DNA of 64,000 nucleotides from NCBI RefSeq assembly GCF_032911225.1, contig NZ_CP136600.1, positions 1,488,001 to 1,552,000 on the forward strand, read 5' to 3'. The stretch's first letter is position 1. Each line of letters begins with the position of its first letter. The notes under the pieces are model-generated. The model worked only from the letters and a program-made list of their open reading frames with translations. It searched no databases and was not told the origin of the DNA. Source of the DNA: Thalassotalea fonticola (GTDB lineage Bacteria > Pseudomonadota > Gammaproteobacteria > Enterobacterales > Alteromonadaceae). Made by a program: the position numbers and the translations under genes. Below are positions 47,026 through 56,252 of this stretch, piece by piece.

Positions 47026-47439
47026 TTGGAAATTGAAGTATTAGCTATAGAATTACATGAAGAGCCTATAGAGCTGTGTAAGCTACTTAAAATTGCTAAC
47101 CTTGTTGGCGGCGGCGGAGAAGCTAAAATGGTGATTACAGAAGGCTACGTTTATCTTAATGGAGAAGTTGAATACCAGAAACGTAAAAAAGTATATTTTG
47201 AAGACATTGTGCAATTTAACGATGAAGCGATAATGCCTATTTTGAGTGATGAGCCAAAACCAGTAGCCGAGCCAAAACCAAACTCTGTGATGAATAAAGC
47301 TAAAAAATCGCCTAAAAACACTCCATCAAAAAAATCTAACTCTAAAACGAAAAACAGCCCTAAGAACAATAGTCAAAAGGCTGATAAAAAACCAAGTTCA
47401 AATAACTCTCGAACTGGTCGTAAATCTATTTCGTTTTAA
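47026..47439 (+). CDS. YbcJ-like S4-domain RNA-binding protein with basic tail
   Basis: Residues 1-75 match the YbcJ S4-like domain: PIELCKLLKIANLVGGGGEAKMVITEGYVYLNGEVEYQKRKKVYFEDIVQF. E. coli YbcJ ends about there. Here ~60 further residues form a Lys/Ser/Asn-rich tail (KKSPKNTPSKKSNSKTKN) ending TGRKSISF. The start is TTG 47026 (GGAAACCA upstream); no ATG is available before the domain. RNA or ribosome binding is inferred from the fold. Confidence 0.8.
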   Translation: MEIEVLAIELHEEPIELCKLLKIANLVGGGGEAKMVITEGYVYLNGEVEYQKRKKVYFEDIVQFNDEAIMPILSDEPKPVAEPKPNSVMNKAKKSPKNTPSKKSNSKTKNSPKNNSQKADKKPSSNNSRTGRKSISF

Positions 47440-47458
47440 TTTTATTGAGAGGTACTAA

Positions 47459-47941
47459 TTAAAGTACTTTTTCCCAAAACATCGCTTTGCCCATTTCAGG
47501 GTCAAGCTCATACCCTTCAAAGCCAAATTTAATATAGCTGTTTTTGGCAACGTTGTTGCCTTCCAGTACTTCTAAAGTGATCTTACAACAACCCATTTCA
47601 ATAGCTTGCTTTTCAACTTCAGCCATCAATTTATGACTTAAACCCAAACCTCTAAACTGTGACACTACCCCCATATCATGAATGTTTAATAATGGTTTTG
47701 CTTTGAACGTAGAGAAACCTTCTACACAATTACAGATTGCCGCAGGCTTACCATCAACATAACAAAGTAAGCTAAATACGTTGTTACGCTTTGCTAATTC
47801 AGAGCACAAATTCATTTGTGAGTACTCGCCTAACGGTGCTCCGCCACCCATAGGATCTTCAGCATAGGAATTAAGTAAAAACATTAAATCTTTACAGTGT
47901 GATTGGTTGTTGTAATCGGCTTTTATTATTTCTATTGTCAT
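47459..47941 (-). CDS. GNAT-family N-acetyltransferase
   Basis: 160 aa with the GNAT fold. Motif A is MGVVSQFRGLGLSHKLMAEVEKQAIEMGC (acetyl-CoA pyrophosphate loop QFRGLGLS, ~97-104), and the terminal NNVAKNSYIKFGFEGYEL is motif B. Substrate unknown. Convergent with the YbcJ gene; on the same strand as, but 124 bp from, the CocE/NonD gene. Confidence 0.85.
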   Translation of the reverse strand: MTIEIIKADYNNQSHCKDLMFLLNSYAEDPMGGGAPLGEYSQMNLCSELAKRNNVFSLLCYVDGKPAAICNCVEGFSTFKAKPLLNIHDMGVVSQFRGLGLSHKLMAEVEKQAIEMGCCKITLEVLEGNNVAKNSYIKFGFEGYELDPEMGKAMFWEKVL

Positions 47942-48064
47942 GTTCGTTTTCTGATAAGATAAAATGATGGTTAATCATACATAACTTACCCTTTAAATAA
48001 CAAATGAATTGTCTAATTAGGACTAGCTTACCATGCTAATAAATGCGGCGATTGGAGTTATGCC

Positions 48065-49963
48065 TTATTTAATTTCAGATACACTTCCTTCTATAACTGG
48101 CAAATCTATGAATGATGGAAATGAACTACCTTTATGAATAGTAATTTTACGTTCTATTTCATCCCAGGGTGCAGTACCACTTTTACTATCGGCACCGGCA
48201 ATAGTGACACGAATTCGATTGCCTTTATCAAAGCGGTTGCCAATTGGCTTTAAGTCTAATTGAATTAAATTCGGCGCCTTGCTTAAGCTAACCCTATCCT
48301 TTTCCAAGTTCGCTAGCCAAGGTAAACCTAAATTGTTAAATGGTGCATTCTTGGTTACGGCTTTGTGTGAAGTTTTTAGGGCGTTGTCAGTAACAAACCT
48401 AGACGTGCCATCAGGTTCTACTTCTTCTAATACTACAAACAAATCAGCAACATCTGTTGAAGCTGTTAACCAAAACTGAACAACAGGGTGACCTACAATG
48501 ACAATATCAGACGTCAGCTTTTCCGATGTATAAGTTAACGATTTTTGATCATAATTTAATGATAAATCTGGGTAACCAGAATGCGCATAGCATACTTCCT
48601 CGACAAATTGCTTGCCTTTACAAGTTCTATGGCTGCCGCCATTACGTTCTATATATCCACCTAAACTAATACTGTAGTCAACATCATAATCATCTTGACT
48701 GTTTTCCCGATCATTAGTTGCTGCCAGTGATGAATCATTTGTAGAGTTAATCGAACCAGATTTAGCTTTTGAAAAAAACAATTTTTGACGTTTCTCAGCG
48801 TCTAATGGCCATGATTTAGAGGTTTTCCACCCATCTTCAGGGGAGTCGCCAACAACGAAGTAACGTACAGGCTCTTCGTCCATTATATTATTTTCGATAC
48901 CCTTAAGATGAAAATCAAACCATTTTATCATTTCATCAAAGACATCAATGCCAAAATGTTCGACGTGAAAGTATGGACCAATATGCAATTTTTGTGGTGT
49001 AGTTAAATTAGCATACATGATAGTTTGCCCTTTTCCGTAGGCATCCCACCAGCCAGTCCAATGATAAATGGCAATATTGGAGGCATTGATTGCCGTTAAT
49101 TTATAGGCAGGGCTATTTTGTATATGCAGCGCTTCACCTGAAACTTGATCAATACTATCTCTAAAAGGCAAAGCCAACATTTGATCGCTAAATGAACGGT
49201 TCCATTGATGATAGAAGGCAGCTTTAGTTATTAACCTTCGGTCGCTATCATTGTCTACAGGCGCTACACTAAACGGTGTGGCCTGCATACTTGGAAAATC
49301 AAGCTTAGCTCTGATTAGTCGCTGCCACATCGCCCCTAAGTCCTGTCTATATATACCATTACTATAAGCAGTTTCGTAATGATCAAACTGAGCCATTGCC
49401 GGGAAAATCGCTTTTAAATATGGTGATGCTTCGGCCGCGGCTAGGTACTGAACACTACCTAAGTATGACCGCCCAAACATTGCTGTTTTTTCTGTAGTAA
49501 ATGGCAGCTTAATTAGCCACTCAGTAATATCAAATGCATCTTTAGCTTGTTGCTCTCCCAACCATGTTTTACTGACGCCATGAGAGGCAGAATATCCACG
49601 AACATCTACAACAGCGACAATGTAACCACTCTCTAGCAATTTCTCTATCGCTACAGGTCCATTTATATCTCCGCCTTGAGAGGGCAATAATTCAGAATTT
49701 AATTTCCCCTTCTCATCAAGTAAAAATCGCCCATAAGGTGTAAATCGCCACGCCACAGGTAACGGTTTTTGATGTAGTTCACCATTAAATGTAGGCCGAT
49801 AGTAATCAACCGCAAGCTTAACGCCATCACGTGCATCCACATAAACAGAATTACGCTGCCAACCGTCATAAAATTGCGAGTAAGCAAAAGCGATATTACA
49901 GCAAATGACACTCACGGTTACTAATGTAAATCGACATATTTTTAGGTAAAGCTTGTTATTCAT
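48065..49963 (-). CDS. Secreted CocE/NonD-family serine hydrolase (S15-like)
   Basis: 632 aa with signal peptide (LVTVSVICCNIAFAYS). The alpha/beta-hydrolase core carries VVDVRGYSASHG (~120), nucleophile motif FGRSYLGSVQYLAAAEASP (Ser ~165), and HIGPYFHVEHFG (His region ~335). The C-terminal jelly roll (SDIVIVGHPVVQFWLTASTDVADLFVVLEEV) is the X-Pro dipeptidyl-peptidase C-terminal domain. Such enzymes act on X-Pro peptides, beta-lactam side chains or esters. It lies downstream of a TonB receptor gene, from which a terminator separates it. Confidence 0.88.
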   Translation of the reverse strand: MNNKLYLKICRFTLVTVSVICCNIAFAYSQFYDGWQRNSVYVDARDGVKLAVDYYRPTFNGELHQKPLPVAWRFTPYGRFLLDEKGKLNSELLPSQGGDINGPVAIEKLLESGYIVAVVDVRGYSASHGVSKTWLGEQQAKDAFDITEWLIKLPFTTEKTAMFGRSYLGSVQYLAAAEASPYLKAIFPAMAQFDHYETAYSNGIYRQDLGAMWQRLIRAKLDFPSMQATPFSVAPVDNDSDRRLITKAAFYHQWNRSFSDQMLALPFRDSIDQVSGEALHIQNSPAYKLTAINASNIAIYHWTGWWDAYGKGQTIMYANLTTPQKLHIGPYFHVEHFGIDVFDEMIKWFDFHLKGIENNIMDEEPVRYFVVGDSPEDGWKTSKSWPLDAEKRQKLFFSKAKSGSINSTNDSSLAATNDRENSQDDYDVDYSISLGGYIERNGGSHRTCKGKQFVEEVCYAHSGYPDLSLNYDQKSLTYTSEKLTSDIVIVGHPVVQFWLTASTDVADLFVVLEEVEPDGTSRFVTDNALKTSHKAVTKNAPFNNLGLPWLANLEKDRVSLSKAPNLIQLDLKPIGNRFDKGNRIRVTIAGADSKSGTAPWDEIERKITIHKGSSFPSFIDLPVIEGSVSEIK

Positions 49964-49992
49964 TTTATTTCCTAAAAGTTTAAAAATTCCAT

Positions 49993-50028
49993 AAAAAAAG
50001 CCACAATAAATTCATACCGTGGCCTTTA
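49993..50028 (-). terminator. Terminator after first TonB receptor gene
   Basis: On the minus strand AAAGGCCAC, loop, GTGGCTTTTTTT, 30 bp beyond the receptor stop. The next gene (CocE/NonD) starts 30 bp later, so some read-through may occur. Confidence 0.75.
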
Positions 50029-50057
50029 TATTTATATTTTAAATATCTTCTATAAGA

Positions 50058-52394
50058 TTAAAAACGATATGTACCTTGCACTGTTACTGTACGAGGAGCT
50101 GCTAAGTAACCAGCATGACCTGCACCGAACCCCATTAAATCTTGAGATGTAGTTAATACCGCTTCATCAGTTAAATTACTACCGATAACTCTAACAGCCC
50201 ATTTGTTATCAACACTTTCAACGCCGATTTGCGCGTTAATTTTAGTGTATGAATCTTGCGTACCAACTTCACTGTTTGTGCCATCTGTAAAGTACTCGTC
50301 AGAATAAATCACTGTCGCTGCAGTTACTAAATTCAGATATTCTGTTAATGAGAACGTACCAGTTGCACCAAGGTTAGCTGATACTTCAGGCGCTTGTTGT
50401 AAGTTTTCACCCGATAAATCACAAGTACCTGGTAAGGCACCATCAGGCGTGCGACCAAAAGCACAAGCTGCTGTATCAAATTTATCATATGTTGCATCTA
50501 AGAAAGCAACAGAAGCATTAAGCATTAACCAGTCAGTTACTGCCCAACGCCCGTCAACTTCAAGACCTTGAGTTATTGCACTACCTGCATTATTGGTAAT
50601 ACCATCAACACCCGTGCCATCCTCATTTGGAATGAAAGCACCTACTTGTAAGTCTTCGTAATCATTATAGAACAAGGTTGCATTTAACTCTGCTGCGCCA
50701 TCAGCTAATACTGAACGATAACCTACTTCAAAACCGGTTACTGATTCATCATCGTACTCATCACCACCAGTTGAGAAGCCACCAGACTTAATACTTTGAG
50801 CCACTTTACCGTATAACATGGCATCAGTAGATAGATCCCATTGCACAACCATTTCAGGCATAACTTCACTTATATCGTGTGTTCCACCAAACTCAGGTGT
50901 TGCAGCAACTACTGCGCCACCTTCTGTATAAGTGGCAACAGCGCCAGAACATAGTGAACCTGCAGAGTTTTCTGAAGGTATATGCGTTGGAGGTGTGGCA
51001 GTTACATAAAAGCCTCCATATTCACAACCGGCAACATCTTTACTTTGATCAATGTAACGAACACCAGCGATAACTCGAACATCATCGTTTAAGTTCCAAG
51101 TTCCAGATGCGAATACTGAGATTAAGTCATCCTCTGATGCGAATGCATTTGAATCGATTAAACCAGGAACTGGAGCAACAAACATTTGACCTAGGTCTGT
51201 TAATGGTACAATTCCAGGGTTTTCTTGCCAGCTCTCAGATGTCTGATAATACAAACCAGCTACCCACTCAAATGTTTCACCAGTAGGTGAGGCCCAACGA
51301 AGTTCGGCACTAGTTTGTTCATACGTTTCGAACAACGAAGTATCTAAACCGGCTAGCAAAAACTTACCTTCTGAGTTTAATAAGTCTGTTCCGAAACTAT
51401 ATTCAAAGTCTGAATAGCCAACAGTCGCTGTAATCGTGTGATCACCCATAAAATAATCAGCGGTTAGCACTACATTAGTATTTTCAACATACATGCCAGC
51501 GTCATCTTCAAATACTGTCCCTAATAAAGCAGGATCAGACCAAAACTCGTAATCTAGTTTATTGTCGTCCCCGTCAAGACCATTTTCACCGTATGTTTCA
51601 CCAAGAGAACCGGAACGTTCCCAATCAGCAACTTCAACTTTACCGGTAAGTATTAAATTCTCACTCGCTTCAAATACTGCGCTAAGACGCATCAGGTCAC
51701 TTTCTACTGCACCTAGCGTTTCGCCATTTCTGCGGTTGGTAAAATAACCGTCACCTTCGCCTTGATGTTTATATGCAACACGTAAACCAAGAGAGTCTGT
51801 AGGTGAACCACCCGCTACTACTGTAGTACCAATTTCACCGTACTCAACTTCATAATCAGCGGTCACTTCAGCAAAAGTTTCATCACCAGGATTTGTTTTC
51901 GCTGTTACAACACTAACAGAACCGGCCGTAGAGTTTAAACCAAACATAACCGCTTGTGGGCCACGTAATATTTCAACACGTTTGGTATCTAAAAATGGGG
52001 TTACATATTGACGAGAGCGTGGCATATATACGCCATCAATAAACATACCAACCGATTGTTCAAAGCTTCTATTTTCGCCAGAGCCCATACCACGCATGGT
52101 AACTTTAGTACCTGAAATACCTTCACCAACATTAAAGTTAGGAATGCCTTCAGACATGTTTTGCATATCAGTAATATTATTATCTTTTAAGAAATCACCA
52201 CTAATTGCAGTAATTGACATTGGCGTTTCTTGCACACTTGTTGAACGTTTAGTAGCAGTTACTTCAATCACTTCTAATTTCGCGTCTGCACCTGCTTCAG
52301 TAGCTTCTTCAGCAACTGCCGCTGGCATATATGCACAGCTAATGCCGCATGCTAGGAATAAACCTTTTGTAACCTTATTCAATGATGGATTCAT
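50058..52394 (-). CDS. TonB-dependent outer-membrane receptor 1
   Basis: 778 aa from ATG 52394 (MNPSLNKVTKGLFLACG), with a signal peptide ending PAAVAEE. TonB box-like LEVIEVTATKR (~43), plug domain with VTMRGMGSGENRSFEQSV, then FIDGVYMPRSRQY and VEILRGPQAVMFGLNSTAG. A 22-strand barrel ends in the canonical aromatic RTVTVQGTYRF. The plug wording MPRSRQY/FGLNSTAG is shared with receptor 2 at 59458. The ligand is unknown; context suggests peptides or acyl amino acids. Confidence 0.92.
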   Translation of the reverse strand: MNPSLNKVTKGLFLACGISCAYMPAAVAEEATEAGADAKLEVIEVTATKRSTSVQETPMSITAISGDFLKDNNITDMQNMSEGIPNFNVGEGISGTKVTMRGMGSGENRSFEQSVGMFIDGVYMPRSRQYVTPFLDTKRVEILRGPQAVMFGLNSTAGSVSVVTAKTNPGDETFAEVTADYEVEYGEIGTTVVAGGSPTDSLGLRVAYKHQGEGDGYFTNRRNGETLGAVESDLMRLSAVFEASENLILTGKVEVADWERSGSLGETYGENGLDGDDNKLDYEFWSDPALLGTVFEDDAGMYVENTNVVLTADYFMGDHTITATVGYSDFEYSFGTDLLNSEGKFLLAGLDTSLFETYEQTSAELRWASPTGETFEWVAGLYYQTSESWQENPGIVPLTDLGQMFVAPVPGLIDSNAFASEDDLISVFASGTWNLNDDVRVIAGVRYIDQSKDVAGCEYGGFYVTATPPTHIPSENSAGSLCSGAVATYTEGGAVVAATPEFGGTHDISEVMPEMVVQWDLSTDAMLYGKVAQSIKSGGFSTGGDEYDDESVTGFEVGYRSVLADGAAELNATLFYNDYEDLQVGAFIPNEDGTGVDGITNNAGSAITQGLEVDGRWAVTDWLMLNASVAFLDATYDKFDTAACAFGRTPDGALPGTCDLSGENLQQAPEVSANLGATGTFSLTEYLNLVTAATVIYSDEYFTDGTNSEVGTQDSYTKINAQIGVESVDNKWAVRVIGSNLTDEAVLTTSQDLMGFGAGHAGYLAAPRTVTVQGTYRF

Positions 52395-52465
52395 AGTTTT
52401 TATCTCTTTGGAATACTTATGTAAATTTATTTTATTATTTTTATAATTCACTACGTTTTAGTAGT

Positions 52466-52545
52466 TGGTCTCTTGGATGGAGAAACCGTTTTTCACTTCT
52501 TGGATAGAGAAGTAATTAAAAGTTAACTGGATAGGAAAACTCTTA
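52466..52545. promoter_or_regulatory. Operator-like repeats upstream of TonB receptor 1
   Basis: Three related words 30-35 bp apart: TCTCTTGGATGGAGA, CTTCTTGGATAGAGAAG and AACTGGATAGGAAAA. The first two are short inverted repeats (TCTC/GAGA, CTTCT/AGAAG) around TTGGAT. The distance of 75-150 bp before the receptor start fits a regulator binding site. The binder is unknown; the divergent TetR gene is a candidate. Confidence 0.4.
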
Positions 52546-52778
52546 AATCTGTATTTAAAATATGCAACCAAAGTGTAAATGTCAACACCTAATGAGTCTA
52601 ATTCATTATCTTTTTCCAACAAATATACACAATTCAGAACAATTCCATTACAAAACAACAACTAATGAAAAACACCAAACTTATTAACTTTCATTAGAAA
52701 ATTAACATCCAACTAACAATCAAGCAGTTACAATCAACAATACCGCAACAAAATAAGCAATAATGAGGTTGACTCACA

Positions 52779-52807
52779 TTGACATTATTAAGTAAACGCA
52801 CTATAAA
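52779..52807 (+). promoter_or_regulatory. Sigma-70 promoter for the TetR gene
   Basis: TTGACA (52779-52784), 17-bp spacer, TATAAA (52802-52807). The TetR start lies ~138 bp downstream. Confidence 0.55.
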
Positions 52808-52944
52808 AAGTAAATGACTTTTCGAAATGAGAGCAGAAGGGTAATATTTCACTTGTTCGGTTAACAATTGATGACATGTCTTTTTAACTTATGTACCCTA
52901 GGCTCTGTTGACCCTAGAAATAACAACAATAAGAGAATGTACTA

Positions 52945-53652
52945 ATGCCACAAGCAGCTAAGAAAAAAAGAGTAAGACAAAAACCAGAAGAACGCTTAGC
53001 TGAGATAATTAAAATCTCGCATCAAATGTTTGTAGAAAAGGGTTATGAAGCGACTTCTATGGCTGAAGTAGCCAACGAGATTGGCATTGTTGAAGGTACA
53101 ATTTATCGTTACTTCAAGACAAAAAAAGATGTGTTATTGGTGGTTTTAGAAAAGTGGTACGACAATGCCCTCGCCGACTATGAGCAAAACTTAGCTGGTA
53201 TTACTGGTGTTAAAAACCGTATGCATTTTATGATCTGGCATCACTTAAAGGTATTGCAAGCCGATCCGGTTTTATGTGATCTGATTGTTCAGCATGTTCG
53301 TGCTAGCGATGACTACGAAACGACAAAAATTTTCCAACTCAACAAATCATACTCCAGCGCCGTTGATAGAATAATAAAAGAAGGCATCGCTGAAGGTATC
53401 TTTGTTGAAGATGCCCCTATAGCGCTTGTACGTGACATGGTTTATGGCGGTGTTGAATATCATTCATGGCGTTATGTATCAGGTCGAAGTAAACGCTTAG
53501 ATGTTGATAAAATTGCCAACCAAATATCCCATTTTGTTTATAAAGCCTTGTTAATCGAAAATTCAGAGCCTGTTTCTAGCGATACCAGCAATGATTTAGT
53601 GTTGGCAAAATTAAACACTCTTGAGGCGAAGATAGATAAACTAAATTTGTAA
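52945..53652 (+). CDS. TetR/AcrR-family regulator
   Basis: 235 aa. The N-terminal HTH is MFVEKGYEATSMAEVANEIGIVEGTIYRYFKTKKDVLLVV (~30-70), preceded by a basic leader. The C-terminal ligand domain (IVQHVRASDDYETTKIFQLN; DMVYGGVEYHSWRY) resembles TetR_C regulators of lipid or aromatic metabolism. It is divergent from TonB receptor 1 and probably controls it. A short coiled-coil-like tail LAKLNTLEAKIDKL ends the protein. Confidence 0.85.
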   Translation: MPQAAKKKRVRQKPEERLAEIIKISHQMFVEKGYEATSMAEVANEIGIVEGTIYRYFKTKKDVLLVVLEKWYDNALADYEQNLAGITGVKNRMHFMIWHHLKVLQADPVLCDLIVQHVRASDDYETTKIFQLNKSYSSAVDRIIKEGIAEGIFVEDAPIALVRDMVYGGVEYHSWRYVSGRSKRLDVDKIANQISHFVYKALLIENSEPVSSDTSNDLVLAKLNTLEAKIDKLNL

Positions 53653-53999
53653 CAGATTTAGTAATTTACTCGTACTATGTGCAGATCTCACATTCATTTA
53701 CAGTCCTTCCACTTGCCAAACTCGTTTAGCATTCCTAATACCACTTGCTGAACTTGTTTCAGCATCCCTAATCACCACTTGCTGAACTTGTTTCAGCATC
53801 TTTATTCAGCGCCTATAGACCCTGAAATAAATTCAGGGATTAGTGCAGTCATGACTTCAGGGGGTAGCACCTTGTGTTAACTTCAACTCTCTAAAGCTTG
53901 TCACCAAAAACAAAAAGGCGCAGCTAATGTTATTAACTACGCCTTTTGTACGTTAAGTCATATTCCAGGGTGTGAGAAACTTAAAAGCGAATAATTAAA
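53653..53999. other. Repeat-filled intergenic region
   Basis: Three tandem units of ~32-34 bp: ACTTGCCAAACTCGTTTAGC (decayed) at ~53711, then GCTGAACTTGTTTCAGC at 53747-53763 and 53781-53797, each with CCACTT in front. CCCTGAAATAAATTCAGGG follows at 53820-53838. Then the terminator of the M19 gene. No gene is present. Confidence 0.7.
53912..53947 (-). terminator. Terminator after M19 dipeptidase gene
   Basis: On the minus strand AAAAGGCG, a 19-nt loop, CGCCTTTTTGTTTTT, about 53 bp beyond the stop. Confidence 0.8.
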
Positions 54000-55244
54000 T
54001 TATTTCCAAGACTTTTTGTATACTCGAACTAGGTTTTCACCCATAATCTTACGAATGTCTTCGTTTGAATAGCCCATCTTCCATAGCTCATCAATTACTG
54101 GCGCTAAGTGCTTAGACATTTCAGCACAACCGGTTGAACCTCGCTTAAATGCATCAACCATGTAGCCGTTATCAGTGTACATATGAGAGTTTTCGATGGC
54201 AAAATCAGCAACTCGCGAAACGGTCATCATGTCATCTGTTCCAATACCCACGTGGTCAACACCTAATACTTTTACCGCACCGTCAACCATTTCAGCAAAT
54301 TGCTTAGGCGTGATATCTTCTGGCCACACTCCATCCATCATCCACTCAGTAGCAGTGATAGAAACCATCCCCCCCATTTCTTTAACTGTTAATGCCTGCT
54401 CATCAGAAATTAGACGGTAACACGCTGCTAGACGGTGGAACAGGTCGCCTTTTTTATAACCTTTCTCCGCCATACGCTTTTCTGTTTCTGTAAGCGTTTC
54501 ATGCGGCTCACAGCCGTACGTTGAAGCAAGTGGTGAGTGAGAATAAACTGCAGGTACACCTGGATGCTTCTCTTTCATGTAATCAGTAATGTCTTTGGTT
54601 GTTTGATAACCATGGTGCGACATATCTACTGTAATACCGTACTTAACCATTTCATCGATTACTTCTTTACCGTATTCTGTAAGTCCAGACTTATCACCCG
54701 CAAGCGCTGATAGTCCACCAACACCGGTTTGTTCAACTCCATTGTATACAAGTTGCATTACACGGATACCGTCATCTGCCAACTCTTTAACGCGGCTTGC
54801 GTCGCCCTCAAGCATCATGGTAGTTTGCGCGTTCCACATTACTGCGTATTCACCATTTTTCTGGGCAAGAACGAAATCTTCAGGCTTGTCAACAAAACGA
54901 ATCTTTGCATTTGATTCTTGTACAGCTTCAGTCCATTTAGCAAGCTCAGCTTTGTATTTTGCCCAAGTAGGCGTTGCTGGAGATGTTAAAGTGATAGTTG
55001 CACCAGAAATGCCACGTGAGTGAGCTAAATCGATGTAATTAGTCACTTCTCGGTTATCTGCCCAGCCAGTACCAAATGGCGATGCGTAAAAATCAATTGC
55101 CATGTTATTTTGCAAGAATTGTTGTGCTTTTGGTGATGCCGTATTGTGCCAGTCTTTGGTTTCAATCGATGCTGAGGCTGTGCCAATAAACGATACTGTA
55201 ACTGCAACAGCGACTAAAGATTTTAAAGTGTTACGTAATTTCAT
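54000..55244 (-). CDS. M19-family (membrane/renal dipeptidase-like) exported hydrolase, atypical metal site
   Basis: 414 aa with signal peptide (LVAVAVTVSFIGTASAS). M19 landmarks: MWNAQTTMMLEGD (metal-bridging Glu, ~145), VDMSHHGYQTTKDI (~205) and VYSHSPLAS (~230) for the two His ligands, and VDHVGIGTDDMM (~335) for the catalytic Asp. The N-terminal motif that should read DxHxD is instead IDFYASPFGTGW (~50), and the RN after SHS is replaced. It is therefore a divergent subgroup; dipeptidase activity, especially on L-D or D-containing dipeptides, is plausible but unproven. First of a minus-strand series with amidohydrolase and dadA. Confidence 0.85.
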   Translation of the reverse strand: MKLRNTLKSLVAVAVTVSFIGTASASIETKDWHNTASPKAQQFLQNNMAIDFYASPFGTGWADNREVTNYIDLAHSRGISGATITLTSPATPTWAKYKAELAKWTEAVQESNAKIRFVDKPEDFVLAQKNGEYAVMWNAQTTMMLEGDASRVKELADDGIRVMQLVYNGVEQTGVGGLSALAGDKSGLTEYGKEVIDEMVKYGITVDMSHHGYQTTKDITDYMKEKHPGVPAVYSHSPLASTYGCEPHETLTETEKRMAEKGYKKGDLFHRLAACYRLISDEQALTVKEMGGMVSITATEWMMDGVWPEDITPKQFAEMVDGAVKVLGVDHVGIGTDDMMTVSRVADFAIENSHMYTDNGYMVDAFKRGSTGCAEMSKHLAPVIDELWKMGYSNEDIRKIMGENLVRVYKKSWK

Positions 55245-55394
55245 ATCAAGCTCCTATAGCGTTTTCGCTAAGTGAATATATAACTTTTATGTAAGTGGTT
55301 TGTTTAACTTGAGGCTATTATGACGAATATAAATTGTGAGTTGTGTTGCCTAAGCAACAGATAGAAGTAAAAGACTGTAAAAGTTAATGGAAAG

Positions 55395-56123
55395 TTAAAT
55401 CAATTTACTCGATTCAAGCAAATCAACATCTGCTAAATAGGATTTCAACTTTGAAAGATCATGAATATACAAGCCACATCGGAATGATTCAACAATACCT
55501 TTATCAGCAAATTCATTGATTATGCTACTAGTATTCGAGCGGTTTAAGCCGGCCAACGCCGCAATTTGCTGTTGGGTAATTTTTAACGTTAAAGACTCAT
55601 TATCATTAATGCTGCCTTGCACTCTACAAATATCCAACAATGTATAGGCAACTTTCACCGATGATGGCGTTGCCAAACTCACTAAACACTTTTCAAACAT
55701 GGTATCTGCGCGAACTGATTTTATAAAAAATAATAATTTAAACAACTCATCTGATTGATTCATCAGGTAATTCAGATGATAAATAGGTACTTTTAGATAA
55801 TCAATATTTTGTAAAAACGTCCCTGCCATACCACTTGGAAATTTAAAGTTCATGATCGGTGCATAACACATCCAATCGCCAGGCCCGTATAATTTACTTA
55901 AACTAAACTTTTCTGTAAGCAAGGGAGCGGTCATCATTAAGCTACCCCGTAGCAATAAATAGATACCGTACTGTTCCTGATTATGTAAGTTAAACTCGCT
56001 ACCGCTGATATGAGTTTTCTTAACCGCGCCCGATAAAAATTCAGATTTAAACTCTTCGCTTAACTCACACGGCCAGTTAATTTGGGTTTTATATTGTTCT
56101 ATTTGTTGCAGGTTTAATGGCAA
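55395..56123 (-). CDS. Crp/Fnr-family regulator
   Basis: 242 aa: an N-terminal cyclic-nucleotide-binding-like jelly roll (HNQEQYGIYLLLRGSLMMTAPLL, ~45-67) and a C-terminal winged helix (LKITQQQIAALAGLNRSNTSSIINEFADKGIVESF, ~175-210). No FNR-type Cys cluster and the phosphate-binding RER motif of Crp is not obvious, so the effector is unknown. It lies between the M19 and amidohydrolase genes on the same strand and may regulate this locus. Confidence 0.85.
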   Translation of the reverse strand: MPLNLQQIEQYKTQINWPCELSEEFKSEFLSGAVKKTHISGSEFNLHNQEQYGIYLLLRGSLMMTAPLLTEKFSLSKLYGPGDWMCYAPIMNFKFPSGMAGTFLQNIDYLKVPIYHLNYLMNQSDELFKLLFFIKSVRADTMFEKCLVSLATPSSVKVAYTLLDICRVQGSINDNESLTLKITQQQIAALAGLNRSNTSSIINEFADKGIVESFRCGLYIHDLSKLKSYLADVDLLESSKLI

Positions 56124-56195
56124 ATGTGTTTCCTAGCTTGGTAAACAAAAATATTATAATCACTGTATTCTCTATTTTGGCGCAGCACAATAAGG

Positions 56196-56220
56196 AAGCC
56201 TTATCAAAATGATAAGGCTT
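56196..56220 (-). terminator. Hairpin after the amidohydrolase lipoprotein gene
   Basis: AAGCCTTATC, 5-nt loop, GATAAGGCTT, a 10-bp stem 33 bp beyond the stop. The following T-run is broken (TTCCTTATT). Confidence 0.65.
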
Positions 56221-56252
56221 TGCAACTATATAATAAGTGCTGCTCTAAAAAA

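Larger units (their letters stand above)
52395..52944. other. Divergent TonB receptor 1 / TetR intergenic region
   Basis: AT-rich. Holds the operator-like repeats at 52466-52545 and a good plus-strand promoter at 52779-52807. The ~180 bp between them shows no gene or obvious structure. Confidence 0.5.
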
